From Hyphomicrobiales bacterium (GTDB taxonomy: Bacteria; Pseudomonadota; Alphaproteobacteria; Rhizobiales; Xanthobacteraceae): a stretch of 47,944 bases of DNA. The translations under genes were made by a program, and so were the position numbers. The stretch is from the NCBI GenBank assembly GCA_013911975.1, contig JACESF010000028.1, forward strand, positions 1 through 47,944, in the 5' to 3' direction. Of the stretch, positions 8,920 through 18,033 are shown in pieces. Under the pieces are notes generated by a model, which was not told the origin of the DNA, made no database searches, and saw nothing but the letters and a program-made list of their open reading frames with translations. Position 1 is the first letter of the stretch. Every line of letters begins with the position of its first letter.

Positions 8920-9360
8920 TCAGGGATAGGTGCGCAGCGGGTGGTACTGGTAGAGGGAGAGCCGCCCGTCCTCCAGCAGATAGGCCCGGCCGAACGGATA
9001 GGTCTGCAGGTCGGCGAAGGCATTGTAGAGGACCGGGCCGAGGGGTGGCGTCGCGCCCGGCTTGCGGCACGGCACATCGACCGCCACGCTCGCCCCCGGC
9101 TTGTAGCGGTTGCCGCGCTCCACCTGCGCCACCGTGCCCTCCACCTTGCAGAGGCCGTAGGCTTCGACCGGGCCGATGACCGTGCCCACCTTGAGCACGA
9201 TGACGTCCGGCGCGTTCTTGCGGGCACGCTCGTAATATTCCGGCGCCATGAGCGCATGCACGGGGGCGGCACCGAGCAGGACAGCCAGCAGGGCGACGAC
9301 CAGCGCGAAAACCGGGCCGCCCGCCGGAGGACGCGATGATCTCCTCATGCTCGCGCCCAT
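8920..9360 (-). CDS. Secreted protein of unknown function
   Basis: A 146-residue protein with an N-terminal signal peptide: Arg-rich start MGASMRRSSRP, hydrophobic core VFALVVALLAVLLGAA, likely cleavage near PVHA. The mature domain has two cysteines (LCKVEGTV and VDVPCRK) that could be disulfide-bonded, plus the strand-rich VIVLKVGTVIGPVEAYGLC and LYNAFADLQTYPFGRAYLLEDGRLSLYQYHP. Its small beta-rich periplasmic domain is not one I can name. A GAGAGGAGG sequence lies just ahead of the ATG at 9360; the ATG at 9348 is an alternative start. It diverges from prfC across 88 bp. Confidence 0.8.
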   Translation of the reverse strand: MGASMRRSSRPPAGGPVFALVVALLAVLLGAAPVHALMAPEYYERARKNAPDVIVLKVGTVIGPVEAYGLCKVEGTVAQVERGNRYKPGASVAVDVPCRKPGATPPLGPVLYNAFADLQTYPFGRAYLLEDGRLSLYQYHPLRTYP

Positions 9361-9448
9361 GGCCTCCTCTCGTATCCAACGCGAATCATAACACGAACCG
9401 CGCGCCGTCGCCTGTTTGATCGGACGGCATTTCCGGCTAGAAGGGCGC

Positions 9449-11059
9449 ATGCTCGACCCGTCCGCCCCCCTCGCCGCCGCCACGGCCGGCGATCCCGACT
9501 ATACGCGCCGCCGCACCTTCGCGATCATCTCGCATCCGGACGCGGGCAAGACGACGCTGACCGAGAAGCTGCTGCTGGCCTCCGGCGCCATCCGGCAGGC
9601 CGGGCAGGTGAAGGCGCGCGGTGAGCGCCGCCGCACCCGCTCCGACTGGATGGAGATCGAGCAGCAGCGCGGCATCTCCGTCACCTCCTCGGTGATGACC
9701 TTCGAGCGCGACGGCATCGTGTTCAATCTCCTGGACACGCCGGGCCACTCGGACTTCTCCGAAGACACCTACCGCACCCTGTCGGCCGTGGACGCGGCGG
9801 TGATGGTGATCGACGCCGCCAAGGGCATCGAGAGCCAGACCCGCAAGCTGTTCGAGGTCTGCCGCCTGCGCGACATCCCCATCTTCACCTTCATCAACAA
9901 GGTGGACCGCGAGGGCCTCGACCCGCTGGGCCTGATGGACGACATCTCCGCCACCCTGGCGCTGGACCTCACGCCCTTCACCTGGCCCATCGGCATGGGC
10001 GTGGACGCGCGCGGGCTCATCGACGTGCCCGGCAAGCGCGCGCTGCTGGCGCAGGAGCGGGGCGGCCCGCTCACCCGTATCGTGCCGTTCGACGCGCCGG
10101 AGGACCTGATCGGCCTCGACGGCGTGGAGGAGCGCATCCTCAACGAGAGCGTGGAAGGGCTTTCCCTCGCGCTCGGCGTCCTGCCCGGCTTCGACCTGGA
10201 GAGCTTCCGCGAGGGGCATCTCTCCCCGGTCTTCTTCGGCAGCGCCATCAAGGAAATGGGCGTCGCCGAACTACTGGCGGGCCTGGGCGGCTTCGGGCCG
10301 AGCCCGCTGCCGCGCAGCGCCAACGGCCGCACCGTGGAGCCGCAGGAGACCAACGTCTCCGGCTTCGTGTTCAAGGTCCAGGCCAACATGGACCCCAACC
10401 ACCGCGACCGGGTGGCCTTCGTGCGCCTGTGCTCGGGCACGTTCAAGCGCGGCATGAAGCTGTTCAACGCCCGCGAGAAGCGCCAGATGGCCATCGCCAA
10501 CCCCATCTTCTTCTTCGCCCAGGAGCGCGAGACGGTGGACGAGGCGGTGGCGGGCGACATCATCGGCATTCCCAATCACGGCCTGCTGCGCGTGGGCGAT
10601 ACCCTTTCCGAGGGCGAGACCATCCGCTTCGAGGGCGTGCCGGACTTCGCGCCGGAAATCCTGCGCCGGGTCATGCTGGGCGACCACATGAAGACCAAGC
10701 AGCTCCAGAAGGCGCTGCAGGACATGGCGGAGGAGGGCGTGGTGCAGGTGATGCGCCCGGTAGCCGATCCTTTGCCCATCGTCGGCGTGGTGGGCACGCT
10801 CCAGCTCGACGTGCTCGCCTCGCGGCTCGAGAAGGAATACGGCGTGCCGATCCGCTACGAGACGGTATCCTTCGTCACTGCGCGTTGGATTGTCGGCGAT
10901 CATGCGGAAGTGGAGCGCTTCGTGGAGGGCAATCGCTTCTCCATCGCCCTCGACCGCGACGACGCCCCGGTCTATCTCGCCCGCAGCCAGTGGGTGCTGG
11001 ACCGCGCCATCGAAGAGTGGCCCAAGCTGAAATTCCTCGCCGTCAAGGAGCGCGGCTGA
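9449..11059 (+). CDS. prfC: Peptide chain release factor 3
   Basis: RF3 is the class II release-factor GTPase that removes RF1 or RF2 from the ribosome after peptide release. The 536-residue protein is close to the usual 525-530. GTPase motifs: [13 protein letters not shown] (P-loop), the RF3-type switch region [27 protein letters not shown], and NKVDREG. Domain II and the C-terminal RF3 domain ([24 protein letters not shown] and [20 protein letters not shown]) follow. The ATG at 9449 is preferred over upstream codons because the family N-terminus begins right after it; an AGAAGGG ribosome-binding site is upstream. It stands alone, followed by dapD at 58 bp. Confidence 0.96.
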   Translation: MLDPSAPLAAATAGDPDYTRRRTFAIISHPDAGKTTLTEKLLLASGAIRQAGQVKARGERRRTRSDWMEIEQQRGISVTSSVMTFERDGIVFNLLDTPGHSDFSEDTYRTLSAVDAAVMVIDAAKGIESQTRKLFEVCRLRDIPIFTFINKVDREGLDPLGLMDDISATLALDLTPFTWPIGMGVDARGLIDVPGKRALLAQERGGPLTRIVPFDAPEDLIGLDGVEERILNESVEGLSLALGVLPGFDLESFREGHLSPVFFGSAIKEMGVAELLAGLGGFGPSPLPRSANGRTVEPQETNVSGFVFKVQANMDPNHRDRVAFVRLCSGTFKRGMKLFNAREKRQMAIANPIFFFAQERETVDEAVAGDIIGIPNHGLLRVGDTLSEGETIRFEGVPDFAPEILRRVMLGDHMKTKQLQKALQDMAEEGVVQVMRPVADPLPIVGVVGTLQLDVLASRLEKEYGVPIRYETVSFVTARWIVGDHAEVERFVEGNRFSIALDRDDAPVYLARSQWVLDRAIEEWPKLKFLAVKERG

Positions 11060-11117
11060 CGCATTCCATCCCATTCCTTGCGCCGCCGGCGCACGCCGAA
11101 CCCCACGAGGTAGCCCC

Positions 11118-11984
11118 ATGTCCCATCCCGCCCGCCTGTCCAGCGACCCCGACCTCGAAATCACCATCGATGCCGCCTTCGAGAAGCGCGCCGAGGTCGA
11201 TTTCTCCACCCGTGGCAAGGTCCGCGATGCGGTCGAGGAGGCGCTGCGGCTGCTGGACACCGGCAAGGCGCGCGTCGCCGAGCCGGCCGAGGACGGAAGC
11301 TGGACGGTCAACCAGTGGCTGAAGAAGGCGGTGCTCCTGTCCTTCCGCCTCAACGACATGAACATCATCACCGGCGGCCCCGGCGGCGCGGCCTGGTGGG
11401 ACAAGGTGCCGTCCAAGTTCGAGAGCTGGAACAGCGCGGACTTCCGCAAGGCGGCCTTCCGGGCGGTGCCCGGCGCCATCGTGCGCCATTCCGCCTATAT
11501 CGCGCCGAACGTGGTTCTGATGCCCTCCTTCGTCAATCTGGGCGCCCATGTGGGCGAGGGCACCATGGTGGACACCTGGGCGACGGTGGGCTCCTGCGCG
11601 CAGATCGGCAAGCATGTGCACCTGTCCGGCGGCGTGGGCATCGGCGGCGTGCTGGAGCCGCTCCAGGCCGGCCCGGTGATCATCGAGGACAATTGCTTCA
11701 TCGGCGCCCGCTCGGAAGTGGTCGAAGGCGTCGTGGTGCGGCGCGGCTCGGTGCTCTCCATGGGCGTCTTCATCTCCGCCTCCACGAAGATTGTGGACCG
11801 CGAGACCGGCGAGATCTTCATCGGCGAGGTTCCGGCCTATTCGGTGGTGGTGCCCGGCTCGCTGCCCGGCAAGCCGTTCCCCGACGGCCGCCCCGGTCCT
11901 TCGCTCGCCTGCGCGGTGATCGTGAAGCGGGTGGACGAGCAGACCCGCTCGAAGACCTCCATCAACGACCTGCTGCGCGACTGA
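11118..11984 (+). CDS. dapD: Tetrahydrodipicolinate N-succinyltransferase
   Basis: DapD transfers succinyl from succinyl-CoA to tetrahydrodipicolinate in the succinylase branch of lysine and diaminopimelate synthesis. The 288-residue protein has the N-terminal helical domain ([15 protein letters not shown], then [17 protein letters not shown]), the conserved [16 protein letters not shown] segment, and a left-handed beta-helix of hexapeptide repeats through [19 protein letters not shown] and [19 protein letters not shown]. Two strong hairpins follow directly after the stop. Assignment is firm; other dap genes are not in this window. Confidence 0.96.
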   Translation: MSHPARLSSDPDLEITIDAAFEKRAEVDFSTRGKVRDAVEEALRLLDTGKARVAEPAEDGSWTVNQWLKKAVLLSFRLNDMNIITGGPGGAAWWDKVPSKFESWNSADFRKAAFRAVPGAIVRHSAYIAPNVVLMPSFVNLGAHVGEGTMVDTWATVGSCAQIGKHVHLSGGVGIGGVLEPLQAGPVIIEDNCFIGARSEVVEGVVVRRGSVLSMGVFISASTKIVDRETGEIFIGEVPAYSVVVPGSLPGKPFPDGRPGPSLACAVIVKRVDEQTRSKTSINDLLRD

Positions 11985-12002
11985 GGCGGGCTTTCCCGCC
12001 TT
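11985..12002 (+). terminator. Hairpin directly after dapD
   Basis: GGCGGG, CTTT, CCCGCC starts one base after the dapD stop and is followed by only two T residues. It looks like a weak intrinsic terminator or an mRNA 3' end stabiliser. Confidence 0.55.
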
Positions 12003-12009
12003 GCGAGGC

Positions 12010-12033
12010 GGGCGCGCCGAAGCCGGCGCGCCC
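12010..12033 (+). terminator. Second, stronger hairpin after dapD
   Basis: GGGCGCGCC and GGCGCGCCC, 9-bp perfect arms with a 6-base GAAGCC loop, lie eight bases after the first hairpin. No T-tract follows. The tandem arrangement suggests transcription from dapD ends here. Confidence 0.5.
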
Positions 12034-12241
12034 GGTCTCGACAAGGTGGCGATGCAATCGCTGGAAAAGTGGTTCGACACGGCTTGCCAGCGCGTCGCGA
12101 ACCGCTATATTCCGCCGCCTCGCCTGGGGTTGGTGCTCTCAACCGGCATCGTTCGCGCTTGCGGACCCGAGGCGACGGTTAGCGGCCCCGGCCGTCCTCC
12201 CGGACGCCCGCCGCCAATCGAACCGCGCGCCCAGCGCCTGC

Positions 12242-12331
12242 GGAGAGGTGGCCGAGTGGTTGAAGGCGCACGCCTGGAACGCGTGTATACGGGAAACCGT
12301 ATCGAGGGTTCGAATCCCTCTCTCTCCGCCA
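12242..12331 (+). tRNA. tRNA-Ser, anticodon GGA
   Basis: A 90-nt class II tRNA with a long variable arm. The acceptor stem GGAGAGG pairs with TCTCTCC (closing G-T pair), the anticodon stem CACGC/GCGTG holds the loop CTGGAAC with anticodon GGA (reads UCC and UCU), the T arm is GAGGG-TTCGAAT-CCCTC, and G-CCA is encoded at the 3' end. Variable-arm pairing is visible in TATACGGGAAACCGTATC. It reads rightward as a single gene. No attachment-site duplication of its 3' end was noticed in the window. Confidence 0.97.
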
Positions 12332-12462
12332 GCTATCTTCCTAAGCCGTTCATTCATTTGGCTTTCATCTGCCGTGTAGGTCGGCGTGTCCATGAGAGCG
12401 TGCGCCCCCATGGGCTTCGACGGACGCCCGCTCGGGCCAGGACTTCAAATCCGCGTTTCGGC

Positions 12463-12597
12463 TCAGCGTTTCCCTGCCGCCGTCAGCGCCTCATGCAGAG
12501 CATCGGCGTCCTCGCAGCGGACCCTTGCCGCATCGCAGGCATGCCGGGACGAAGGGGCATCCGTGAGGGCGCGCCGAACTTTTACGTGGTCCGCCAC
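12463..12597 (-). CDS. Possible 44-residue ORF in the gap after tRNA-Ser
   Basis: The 314-bp gap 12332-12645 holds no clear gene. The best candidate is this minus-strand frame starting at a GTG, with residues ADHVKVRRALTDAP at the start and EDADALHEALTAAGKR at the end. The composition looks protein-like (mixed charged and Ala-rich helix), but there is no good ribosome-binding site and I recognise no family. It could be a gene remnant or chance. Confidence 0.22.
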   Translation of the reverse strand: MADHVKVRRALTDAPSSRHACDAARVRCEDADALHEALTAAGKR

Positions 12598-12645
12598 GAT
12601 CTCTGGAGGTCGATGCGTTCGCGACGGGCACGTGGGCCGGCGGGC

Positions 12646-13353
12646 TCAATTCTCGCCGGCTGGGCCGGAGTCCGTGGGTGACATCGCGCCAGCCGGGGAA
12701 CCGGGAGCCGCCTGCCAGCGGATCAGTGCCTCGCGCCCCGCGGGCGTGAGGCTGTAGATGCCGCGATCCGCACGGGCGAACCAGCCATAGACATTGTCCA
12801 GAAGGATTTTCCCCGCCTTGGGCGCGAACGCACGAAGATCGCGCGGGCGTTGGGGGGCCTCCGCCATGGCCAGGGCGCAGGCGAGCGCCTGTTGCCGATA
12901 TGCGGTCATGATGGGGGTCCGCGACCCGCCCCCCACCGCCGGATCGCCCAGCCGCCGCCGGTGCTCGTCCACGAGCCGCGACCTGCGGCGCGGATCCTTG
13001 CGCGGGATGGGAGATATGGGGCTGACGATGACGGTCACCTCGCCTTGGGGCGAGACGCCGAGCATCCCGAAACCCAGGCGCCGACACAGGTTGCGGAAGC
13101 GCGCATCGCTTTCCCGCCCGTTTCCGCGCGCCGATGTGCGCGCTGCGAGCCAGACCTCGTCGCAGGCGGCGGCGCGGTCGACGGCCTGGAGGACCAGCTC
13201 CAGATTGAAGCTGAGCTTCAATTCCCCGATGACCACGACCGGCGTTCCGTCTCCGGCAAGCGCGACCAAGTCGCAGCCGCCGATCTCACCTTTCACGGCA
13301 AAGCCGAGGCCTTCGAGAAACGCCTTCACGGGCAGATAAAGCGATGTCTCCAG
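12646..13353 (-). CDS. DUF2161 family protein, putative PD-(D/E)XK nuclease-like
   Basis: The 235-residue protein shows the DUF2161 pattern: ETSLYLPVKAFLEGLGF, then GGCDLVAL and VVVIGELKLSF, which fit the D...ExK core of restriction-nuclease-like folds, and a C-terminal winged-helix-like half ending in YSLTPAGREAL. Homologs as I recall them begin with METSLYLPVK. Here the aligned codon is CTG (13351-13353), preceded at six bases by a GGAGAG ribosome-binding site, so I take CTG as the start. In-frame ATG codons lie far upstream, inside the previous gene. The spermidine-synthase-like gene ends 13 bases upstream, so the pair is likely co-transcribed. Function unproven. Confidence 0.78.
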   Translation of the reverse strand: METSLYLPVKAFLEGLGFAVKGEIGGCDLVALAGDGTPVVVIGELKLSFNLELVLQAVDRAAACDEVWLAARTSARGNGRESDARFRNLCRRLGFGMLGVSPQGEVTVIVSPISPIPRKDPRRRSRLVDEHRRRLGDPAVGGGSRTPIMTAYRQQALACALAMAEAPQRPRDLRAFAPKAGKILLDNVYGWFARADRGIYSLTPAGREALIRWQAAPGSPAGAMSPTDSGPAGEN

Positions 13354-13366
13354 GATGGGCTCTCCG

Positions 13367-14083
13367 TCAACAGGCCGGCCTGTGCCGGGCGGGGCCCGGC
13401 GGGCGAACCTGCGGATTGGTGGCGATCCAGATGATGTGGCGCGCTCCGCCGCGCCCGCCATTGGCCCGCACGCGCGCCTCTTCGACGCCAAATCCCGCCT
13501 TGCGAAGCCGCTGGGTGAAATTCCGGTCCGGCCGTGACGACCAGACGGCCAGCACGCCGCCGGGCCGCAGCGCCGCCCTGGCTGCGTGAAGGCCGGCAAC
13601 ATCGTAAAGCCGGTCGTTGGCGGCGCGTGTCAGCCCTTCGGGGCCGTTGTCGACATCGAGCAGGATCGCATCGAACGTCGCCCGGCCGGCGCGGATCGGG
13701 CCGCCCACGTCCTCCTCGCGGATGCTGACGCGCGGATCGGTGAGGCACCCTGCGAAGATCTCCGCCATGGGGCCCCGCGCCCATGCCACCACCGCCGGCA
13801 CCAGTTCCGCCACGATGACACGCGCATCGGGCCCGAGTTCGGCGAGCGCCGCGCGAAGGGTAAAGCCCATGCCCAGCCCGCCGATCAGCACCTGCGGCCT
13901 GGGGCGGTCCCGAAGCCTGTCGCAGACCATCGTGGCGAGCGCCTCTTCCGATCCGCTGAGGCGGCTGTTCATGAGCTCGATGGAGCCTGCCATGATCGAG
14001 AATTCCGCGCCGCGCCGCATCAGGCGGAGCTGGCCGCCGCCATCGGGCACGTCCGCGGTGTCGAGTTGCGACCAGGGGATCAC
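13367..14083 (-). CDS. Spermidine-synthase-like methyltransferase-fold protein
   Basis: A 238-residue protein with the SAM-fold of the spermine/spermidine synthase superfamily. The start region (IPWSQLDTADVPDGGGQLRL), the SGSEEALATMVCDRL segment, the nucleotide-binding loop LIGGLGMGFTLRAAL and the DAILLDVDNGPEGL motif are all as in this group. The GTG at 14083 begins at the family N-terminus. It lacks the usual polyamine-site aspartates in an obvious form, so putrescine aminopropyl transfer is doubtful. It precedes the DUF2161 gene by 13 bp. Confidence 0.8.
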   Translation of the reverse strand: MIPWSQLDTADVPDGGGQLRLMRRGAEFSIMAGSIELMNSRLSGSEEALATMVCDRLRDRPRPQVLIGGLGMGFTLRAALAELGPDARVIVAELVPAVVAWARGPMAEIFAGCLTDPRVSIREEDVGGPIRAGRATFDAILLDVDNGPEGLTRAANDRLYDVAGLHAARAALRPGGVLAVWSSRPDRNFTQRLRKAGFGVEEARVRANGGRGGARHIIWIATNPQVRPPGPARHRPAC

Positions 14084-14215
14084 GGGTGACTCTTCGGTTG
14101 AGGATCGCTTTGTTGGAGCCGCCGTTATAGGCCGAACCTCCGTCCCCCCGCCACCGGTCGGGAGACGACCACGGGCTCCCAGTGGATGAGCAGGCTCCAG
14201 GGGCCAGGGGCATTG

Positions 14216-14238
14216 CGGTCCACCCCGGACCGCTTTTG
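14216..14238 (+). terminator. Hairpin with T-tract between two leftward genes
   Basis: GCGGTCC, ACCCC, GGACCGC is followed by TTTT on the plus strand. No rightward gene precedes it, so it may instead act on the minus strand as the end of the siderophore operon (fhuC-type gene ends at 14346), where it lacks the T-tract. Structure is certain, direction is not. Confidence 0.5.
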
Positions 14239-14345
14239 CCGTAAGCGATTGAACGCGTGTCACTTCTGGTTCCGCCGCCGCACTCCGCTGAATTTGCAGC
14301 ATGATACGTGGCCGCGGCAAAGGCAGGCGGGAGGCAGGGGTAGCC

Positions 14346-15173
14346 TCACCCCATCGTGGCCGCACGCCTTCCTGGCCCGTCCTCACGCGTCACGGCCCGC
14401 GGAACGGCGACGGGGCGGCCATGCTCCGGGCGGATCACCTCCATGGCGATGCCGTAGATGCGTTCGAGCGTGTCGGGGGTGACGATCTCCGCCGGCGTGC
14501 CGCGCGCGATCAGGCGGCCGCTGTGGAGGGCGATGATGTCGTCGCAGAACCGCGCCGCCATGTTCACGTCGTGCAGCACCAGCACCACGCCCGTCCCGCG
14601 GTCGCGGCACAGATCGCGCACCAGGGCCAGCACCTCGATCTGGTGGGCGATGTCCAGCGCGGACGTGGGCTCGTCCAGGAGCAGGCAGCCGGCATCCTGC
14701 GCCACCATCATGGCGATCCACACCCGCTGGCGCTCGCCGCCGGACAGGGTGTCCACCAGCCGGTCCGCGAAGGCGCCGGTGTGCGTGAGCGCGATGGCGT
14801 CGTCCACCTTCCGCCGGTCCTGCGCCGTGAAGCGGCCGAGCGCACCGTGCCAGGGATAGCGGCCGAGCGCGATCAGCTCGCGGCCGGTCATGCCCCCCGT
14901 GGTGGGGGAGGTCTGGGGCAGGTAGGCGACCTGTCTCGCGAACGCGCGGGCGCCATGCGCCTCCAGCGGCCGTCCCTCGAAGCGGATCGTCCCGCCGGCG
15001 GGCGTGAGCTGCCGCGCCAGTAGCTTCAGCAGCGTGGACTTGCCGGACCCGTTATGGCCGATCAGCCCCACCACGCGGCCGGCCGGAATGGGGAGCGTCA
15101 GCCCCTCCAGCAGGGTGCGCTGGTCCACGCGAAAATGGACGTCCGAGAGCGCGAAGAGCGGATCCGCCGTCAT
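14346..15173 (-). CDS. Ferric-siderophore ABC transporter ATPase (FhuC/FecE type)
   Basis: A 275-residue ATP-binding subunit that would power import of the ferric siderophore through the FhuB-like permease. Walker A is IGHNGSGKSTLLKLLA, the Q-loop region is VAYLPQTSPTTGGMT, the signature is LSGGERQRVWIAMMVAQ, Walker B is CLLLDEPTSALD, and the switch His lies in VLVLHDVNMAARF. GRYPWHGALGRF is characteristic of the FhuC/FecE group. Its ATG overlaps the stop of the esterase gene (ATGA). It is the last gene of the coupled operon. Confidence 0.93.
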   Translation of the reverse strand: MTADPLFALSDVHFRVDQRTLLEGLTLPIPAGRVVGLIGHNGSGKSTLLKLLARQLTPAGGTIRFEGRPLEAHGARAFARQVAYLPQTSPTTGGMTGRELIALGRYPWHGALGRFTAQDRRKVDDAIALTHTGAFADRLVDTLSGGERQRVWIAMMVAQDAGCLLLDEPTSALDIAHQIEVLALVRDLCRDRGTGVVLVLHDVNMAARFCDDIIALHSGRLIARGTPAEIVTPDTLERIYGIAMEVIRPEHGRPVAVPRAVTREDGPGRRAATMG

Positions 15174-16024
15174 GCGGGCCGGCCGAAGGCGAAGCGGATG
15201 GCGTGGTTGAACGTGGCCGGCAGGACCGTCATATGGGTCTCGCCCGGCAGGAACACATAGTCGCTGTCGAGGCCGGGCACCCGGGAGAGGCGCTCGGCCA
15301 TGAGGCGCGCATTGTCGACGATGCGGCTCTCCTCGAAAGCCGCGAGGCGCTCCGCCGCGTCGGGCGCGCCGACCTGGAACGGAGCCAGCGCCTGCTCATA
15401 CTCCCCGACGAGCGTGAGCACCTTGCCGCTGCGCGGCGCGGCGTCGGCCACGAACGCGTCCGCCGCGTCCACGATGCCCGCGCCTTCCCACCAGATGGCC
15501 GGGCTGGCGGAAATCCAGCGCGAGAAGGCGGAGGGGCGGCGGAACAGCGCGTGGAGCACGAACAGCCCACCGAAGGAATGGCCGAGCAGCGCCTGCCGGC
15601 TCGGGTCCACGGCGACGCGGCGGGCGATCTCCGGCTTCAGGTCGTCCTCGATGAAGGCGAGGAAGTCGTCCGCGCCGCCGGTGCGCACGTCCGGCCCTCC
15701 GGGCACGAAGGGCGGATAGGTCTTGCCGGGGGGCGGGCTCAGGTCCCAGGAGCGGCGGACGCCGTCATAGGCATCGTCCACGGGATAGCCGATGCCCACC
15801 ATGACGCCCCATTCGATGCCGGTGCCGAGCGGCCAGGCCGCCTGCACGCGCATGATGTCGGCCGCCGTTCCGGCCATGGCATTGGCGTCGAGATAATAGA
15901 GGATCGGCCAGCCCCCGGCGGGCGGCTCGCCCGGCGGGCAATAGAGGAAGATGCGGCGGACGGGGTCCCCCTCGCGGGCGGCGAAGTCGAAGATCGTGGT
16001 CCCGGGAATGACGGCGGCGGTCAT
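15170..16024 (-). CDS. Siderophore esterase-like alpha/beta hydrolase
   Basis: A 284-residue hydrolase of the esterase D/Fes/IroE type. The nucleophile elbow is GHSFGG (Ser150) and a C-terminal catalytic His lies in GETHMTV (His264). LYYLDANAM and GVRRSWDLSPPPGKTYPPF match enzymes that open ester siderophores to free iron. No signal peptide is seen, so it would act in the cytoplasm after import. Its ATG overlaps the fhuB stop and its stop overlaps the ATPase start, embedding it in the importer operon. That position suggests the siderophore contains ester bonds. I infer the role; the substrate is unknown. Confidence 0.88.
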   Translation of the reverse strand: MTAAVIPGTTIFDFAAREGDPVRRIFLYCPPGEPPAGGWPILYYLDANAMAGTAADIMRVQAAWPLGTGIEWGVMVGIGYPVDDAYDGVRRSWDLSPPPGKTYPPFVPGGPDVRTGGADDFLAFIEDDLKPEIARRVAVDPSRQALLGHSFGGLFVLHALFRRPSAFSRWISASPAIWWEGAGIVDAADAFVADAAPRSGKVLTLVGEYEQALAPFQVGAPDAAERLAAFEESRIVDNARLMAERLSRVPGLDSDYVFLPGETHMTVLPATFNHAIRFAFGRPA

Positions 16025-18033
16025 GAAGCGGCCTGCTTGCGGGTGAGGAGCCAGAGGAAGACGGGCGCGCCCAGCATGGAGGCGATGAGGCCCGCCGGCA
16101 GTTGCCAGGGGAAGGCGATGGTGCGGCCGATGAAATCGGCGCCCACCATGACGATGCTGCCGATCAGCGCCGCGCCGAACAGTTCGGGCAGGGGGCGGCG
16201 CAGTCCGGCGAACCGGGCGAGGGGCGGCGCGATGAGCCCGATGAAGGACAGAGGACCCACCAGCAGCGTCGCGACGGCGGTGGCGAGCGCGGCCAGGGTG
16301 AGCAGCAGCGAGCGGCTGAAGAAGGGGGGCATGCCGAGGGCGTGCGCCGAGCCTTCTCCAAGGGTGAGGATGTCGAGCCAGCGAGCCAGCGCGGGCAGGA
16401 CGGTGAGGACGCATGCCGCCACGGCGAGACTGCCGGCGGCGGAAACCGCGTCGGCGCCGTAGGTCGAGCCGGTCATCCAGTTGAGGATCAGCGCGGCGCG
16501 GGGATCGCCGCTCGCCAGAAGCAGGCTGACGAAGGAATCGAGCAGGGCGCCGATGGCGATGCCCGCCAGGATGATGCGCTCCGGCGCCCCCTTCGCGGCG
16601 CGGGACAGAGCCAGGACGGCGGCGAGCGCCAGCGCGGCGCCCAGCGTCGCCGCCAGCGTCTGCCCCGCGCGGCTCCCAACTTGGAACAGGAACAGCGCGG
16701 CGATGAGCCCGCAGGCGGCGCCCGCGCTCACGCCCAGCACTTCCGGGCTCGCCATGGGGTTGCCGGTCATGCGCTGGAGGATGCCGCCCGCCACCGCCAG
16801 CAGCGTCCCGCCCGCCACCGCCGCCATGATGCGCGGGACGCGCAGCCCCCAGACCGGATCGCCGGGCAAGGCGAGGCCCCAGCCCTCCACGCCCTGCCCG
16901 ATGGCGGCGGAGGCCAGGGCCGCCAGGAGCAGCAGCGCGGCGAGCCCGGCCAGCAGGGGCGCGGGGCGCAGGAAGCCCCTGGCATGCGCCACGAGCCCGG
17001 CGCCCACATGCGGCGGCAGCTTGAGGCGCGGCAGCATCCAGAGCAGCAGCGGCGCGCCGAACATGGCGGTGACGGCACCGGTGGGCAGCATCTCTCCCGT
17101 GGCCAGGGAGACGAGCTGCACCACCTGGTCGGTGAACCACAGCAGGGCGGCGCCCGTGAGCGTCGCGGCCAGCAGGCGCGTGCCCATGCGCCGTGCGCCG
17201 CCGATGCGGGCGAGCACGGGCGCGGCGAGCCCGATGAAGCCGATGCTCCCGACGCTCGCCACCACCAGCGCGGTGAGGGCGACGGCGACGGCGAGGGCCG
17301 CGAAGCGGGTGATCGCCAGCGACAGGCCGAGGCTGCGGGCGGACCCGTCGTCGAGACCCAGCAGGGCCAGCGGCCGCAGGAGCAGCAGGGCGGCGAGGGC
17401 GGACACCGCGAGGCGCGGGGCGAGGAAGGCCGGGGCGGACCAGTCCTGCTGGGTCAGCGACCCCGCGCCCCAGAGGAACAGGCCGGTCAGGTAATGGCTG
17501 TTGAACAGGGTCAGCAGCGCCGACAGGGCGGCGCAGGCGAGGCCCGTCACCATGCCGGCGAGGATGACCACCAGCGGCGCGAAGCCGCTGCGCCGCGACA
17601 GGGCCAGCACGAGCGCAATGGCCAGCAGCCCGCCGCCGAGCGCCACCCATTCCCGCCCGAGGCCGAGAAGGCCGGGCGCCCAGACGAGTGTGGCGGCGAG
17701 GGCGAAATTCGCCCCGGCCTCGATGCCGAGCGTGGTGGGCGAGGCGATGGGGTTTCGCAGCACCTGCTGCAGCAGCGCCCCGGCGAGCCCGAGCGCGGCC
17801 CCCGCCAGGAGGCTGACGGCGAGGCGCGGCGCGAAGCTGTAGAGCGCCAGGATCTCCGCCATGTCGTCGAGGCGCGGATCGGTGACGGCCCTCCACCAGC
17901 GCGCGGGCGGCAAAGTGAGGGACAGGTTGACGAGGGTGGCGGCGAGCGCCGCCGCCGCCAGCAGCAGGACGACGCCAAAGGGGCCGGGGCGCAGGCGGCC
18001 GAGGCGGGAAGGGGCGAGCGTCATCTCAGCCAT
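16021..18033 (-). CDS. fhuB: Fused iron-siderophore ABC permease, FhuB type
   Basis: A 670-residue inner-membrane permease made of two FecCD domains in one chain, as in FhuB, predicted at about twenty membrane helices. Each half has the FecCD hallmarks: first half NPIASPTTLGIEAGANFAL and IGFIGLAAPVLAR, second half GNPMASPEVLGVSAGAACGL and LSFIGLIAPPLAR. Such fusion replaces a two-permease heterodimer. Start at 18033 (MAEMTLAP) overlaps the binding-protein gene by 8 bp; the ATG at 18024 is an alternative. It ends with an ATGA overlap with the esterase gene. Confidence 0.93.
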   Translation of the reverse strand: MAEMTLAPSRLGRLRPGPFGVVLLLAAAALAATLVNLSLTLPPARWWRAVTDPRLDDMAEILALYSFAPRLAVSLLAGAALGLAGALLQQVLRNPIASPTTLGIEAGANFALAATLVWAPGLLGLGREWVALGGGLLAIALVLALSRRSGFAPLVVILAGMVTGLACAALSALLTLFNSHYLTGLFLWGAGSLTQQDWSAPAFLAPRLAVSALAALLLLRPLALLGLDDGSARSLGLSLAITRFAALAVAVALTALVVASVGSIGFIGLAAPVLARIGGARRMGTRLLAATLTGAALLWFTDQVVQLVSLATGEMLPTGAVTAMFGAPLLLWMLPRLKLPPHVGAGLVAHARGFLRPAPLLAGLAALLLLAALASAAIGQGVEGWGLALPGDPVWGLRVPRIMAAVAGGTLLAVAGGILQRMTGNPMASPEVLGVSAGAACGLIAALFLFQVGSRAGQTLAATLGAALALAAVLALSRAAKGAPERIILAGIAIGALLDSFVSLLLASGDPRAALILNWMTGSTYGADAVSAAGSLAVAACVLTVLPALARWLDILTLGEGSAHALGMPPFFSRSLLLTLAALATAVATLLVGPLSFIGLIAPPLARFAGLRRPLPELFGAALIGSIVMVGADFIGRTIAFPWQLPAGLIASMLGAPVFLWLLTRKQAAS

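Noticed and set aside
9437..11479. Long minus-strand frames opposite prfC and dapD
   Set aside because: Antisense shadows of high-GC genes; no domain or ribosome-binding site.
12242..12645. Integrated element using tRNA-Ser as att site
   Set aside because: No integrase gene and no repeated tRNA 3' end were found in the flank.
15170..17896. A 908-residue frame running through esterase and permease genes
   Set aside because: Only the first-named 284 residues from the ATG at 16024 look like protein; the rest is the wrong frame of the FhuB-like permease gene.
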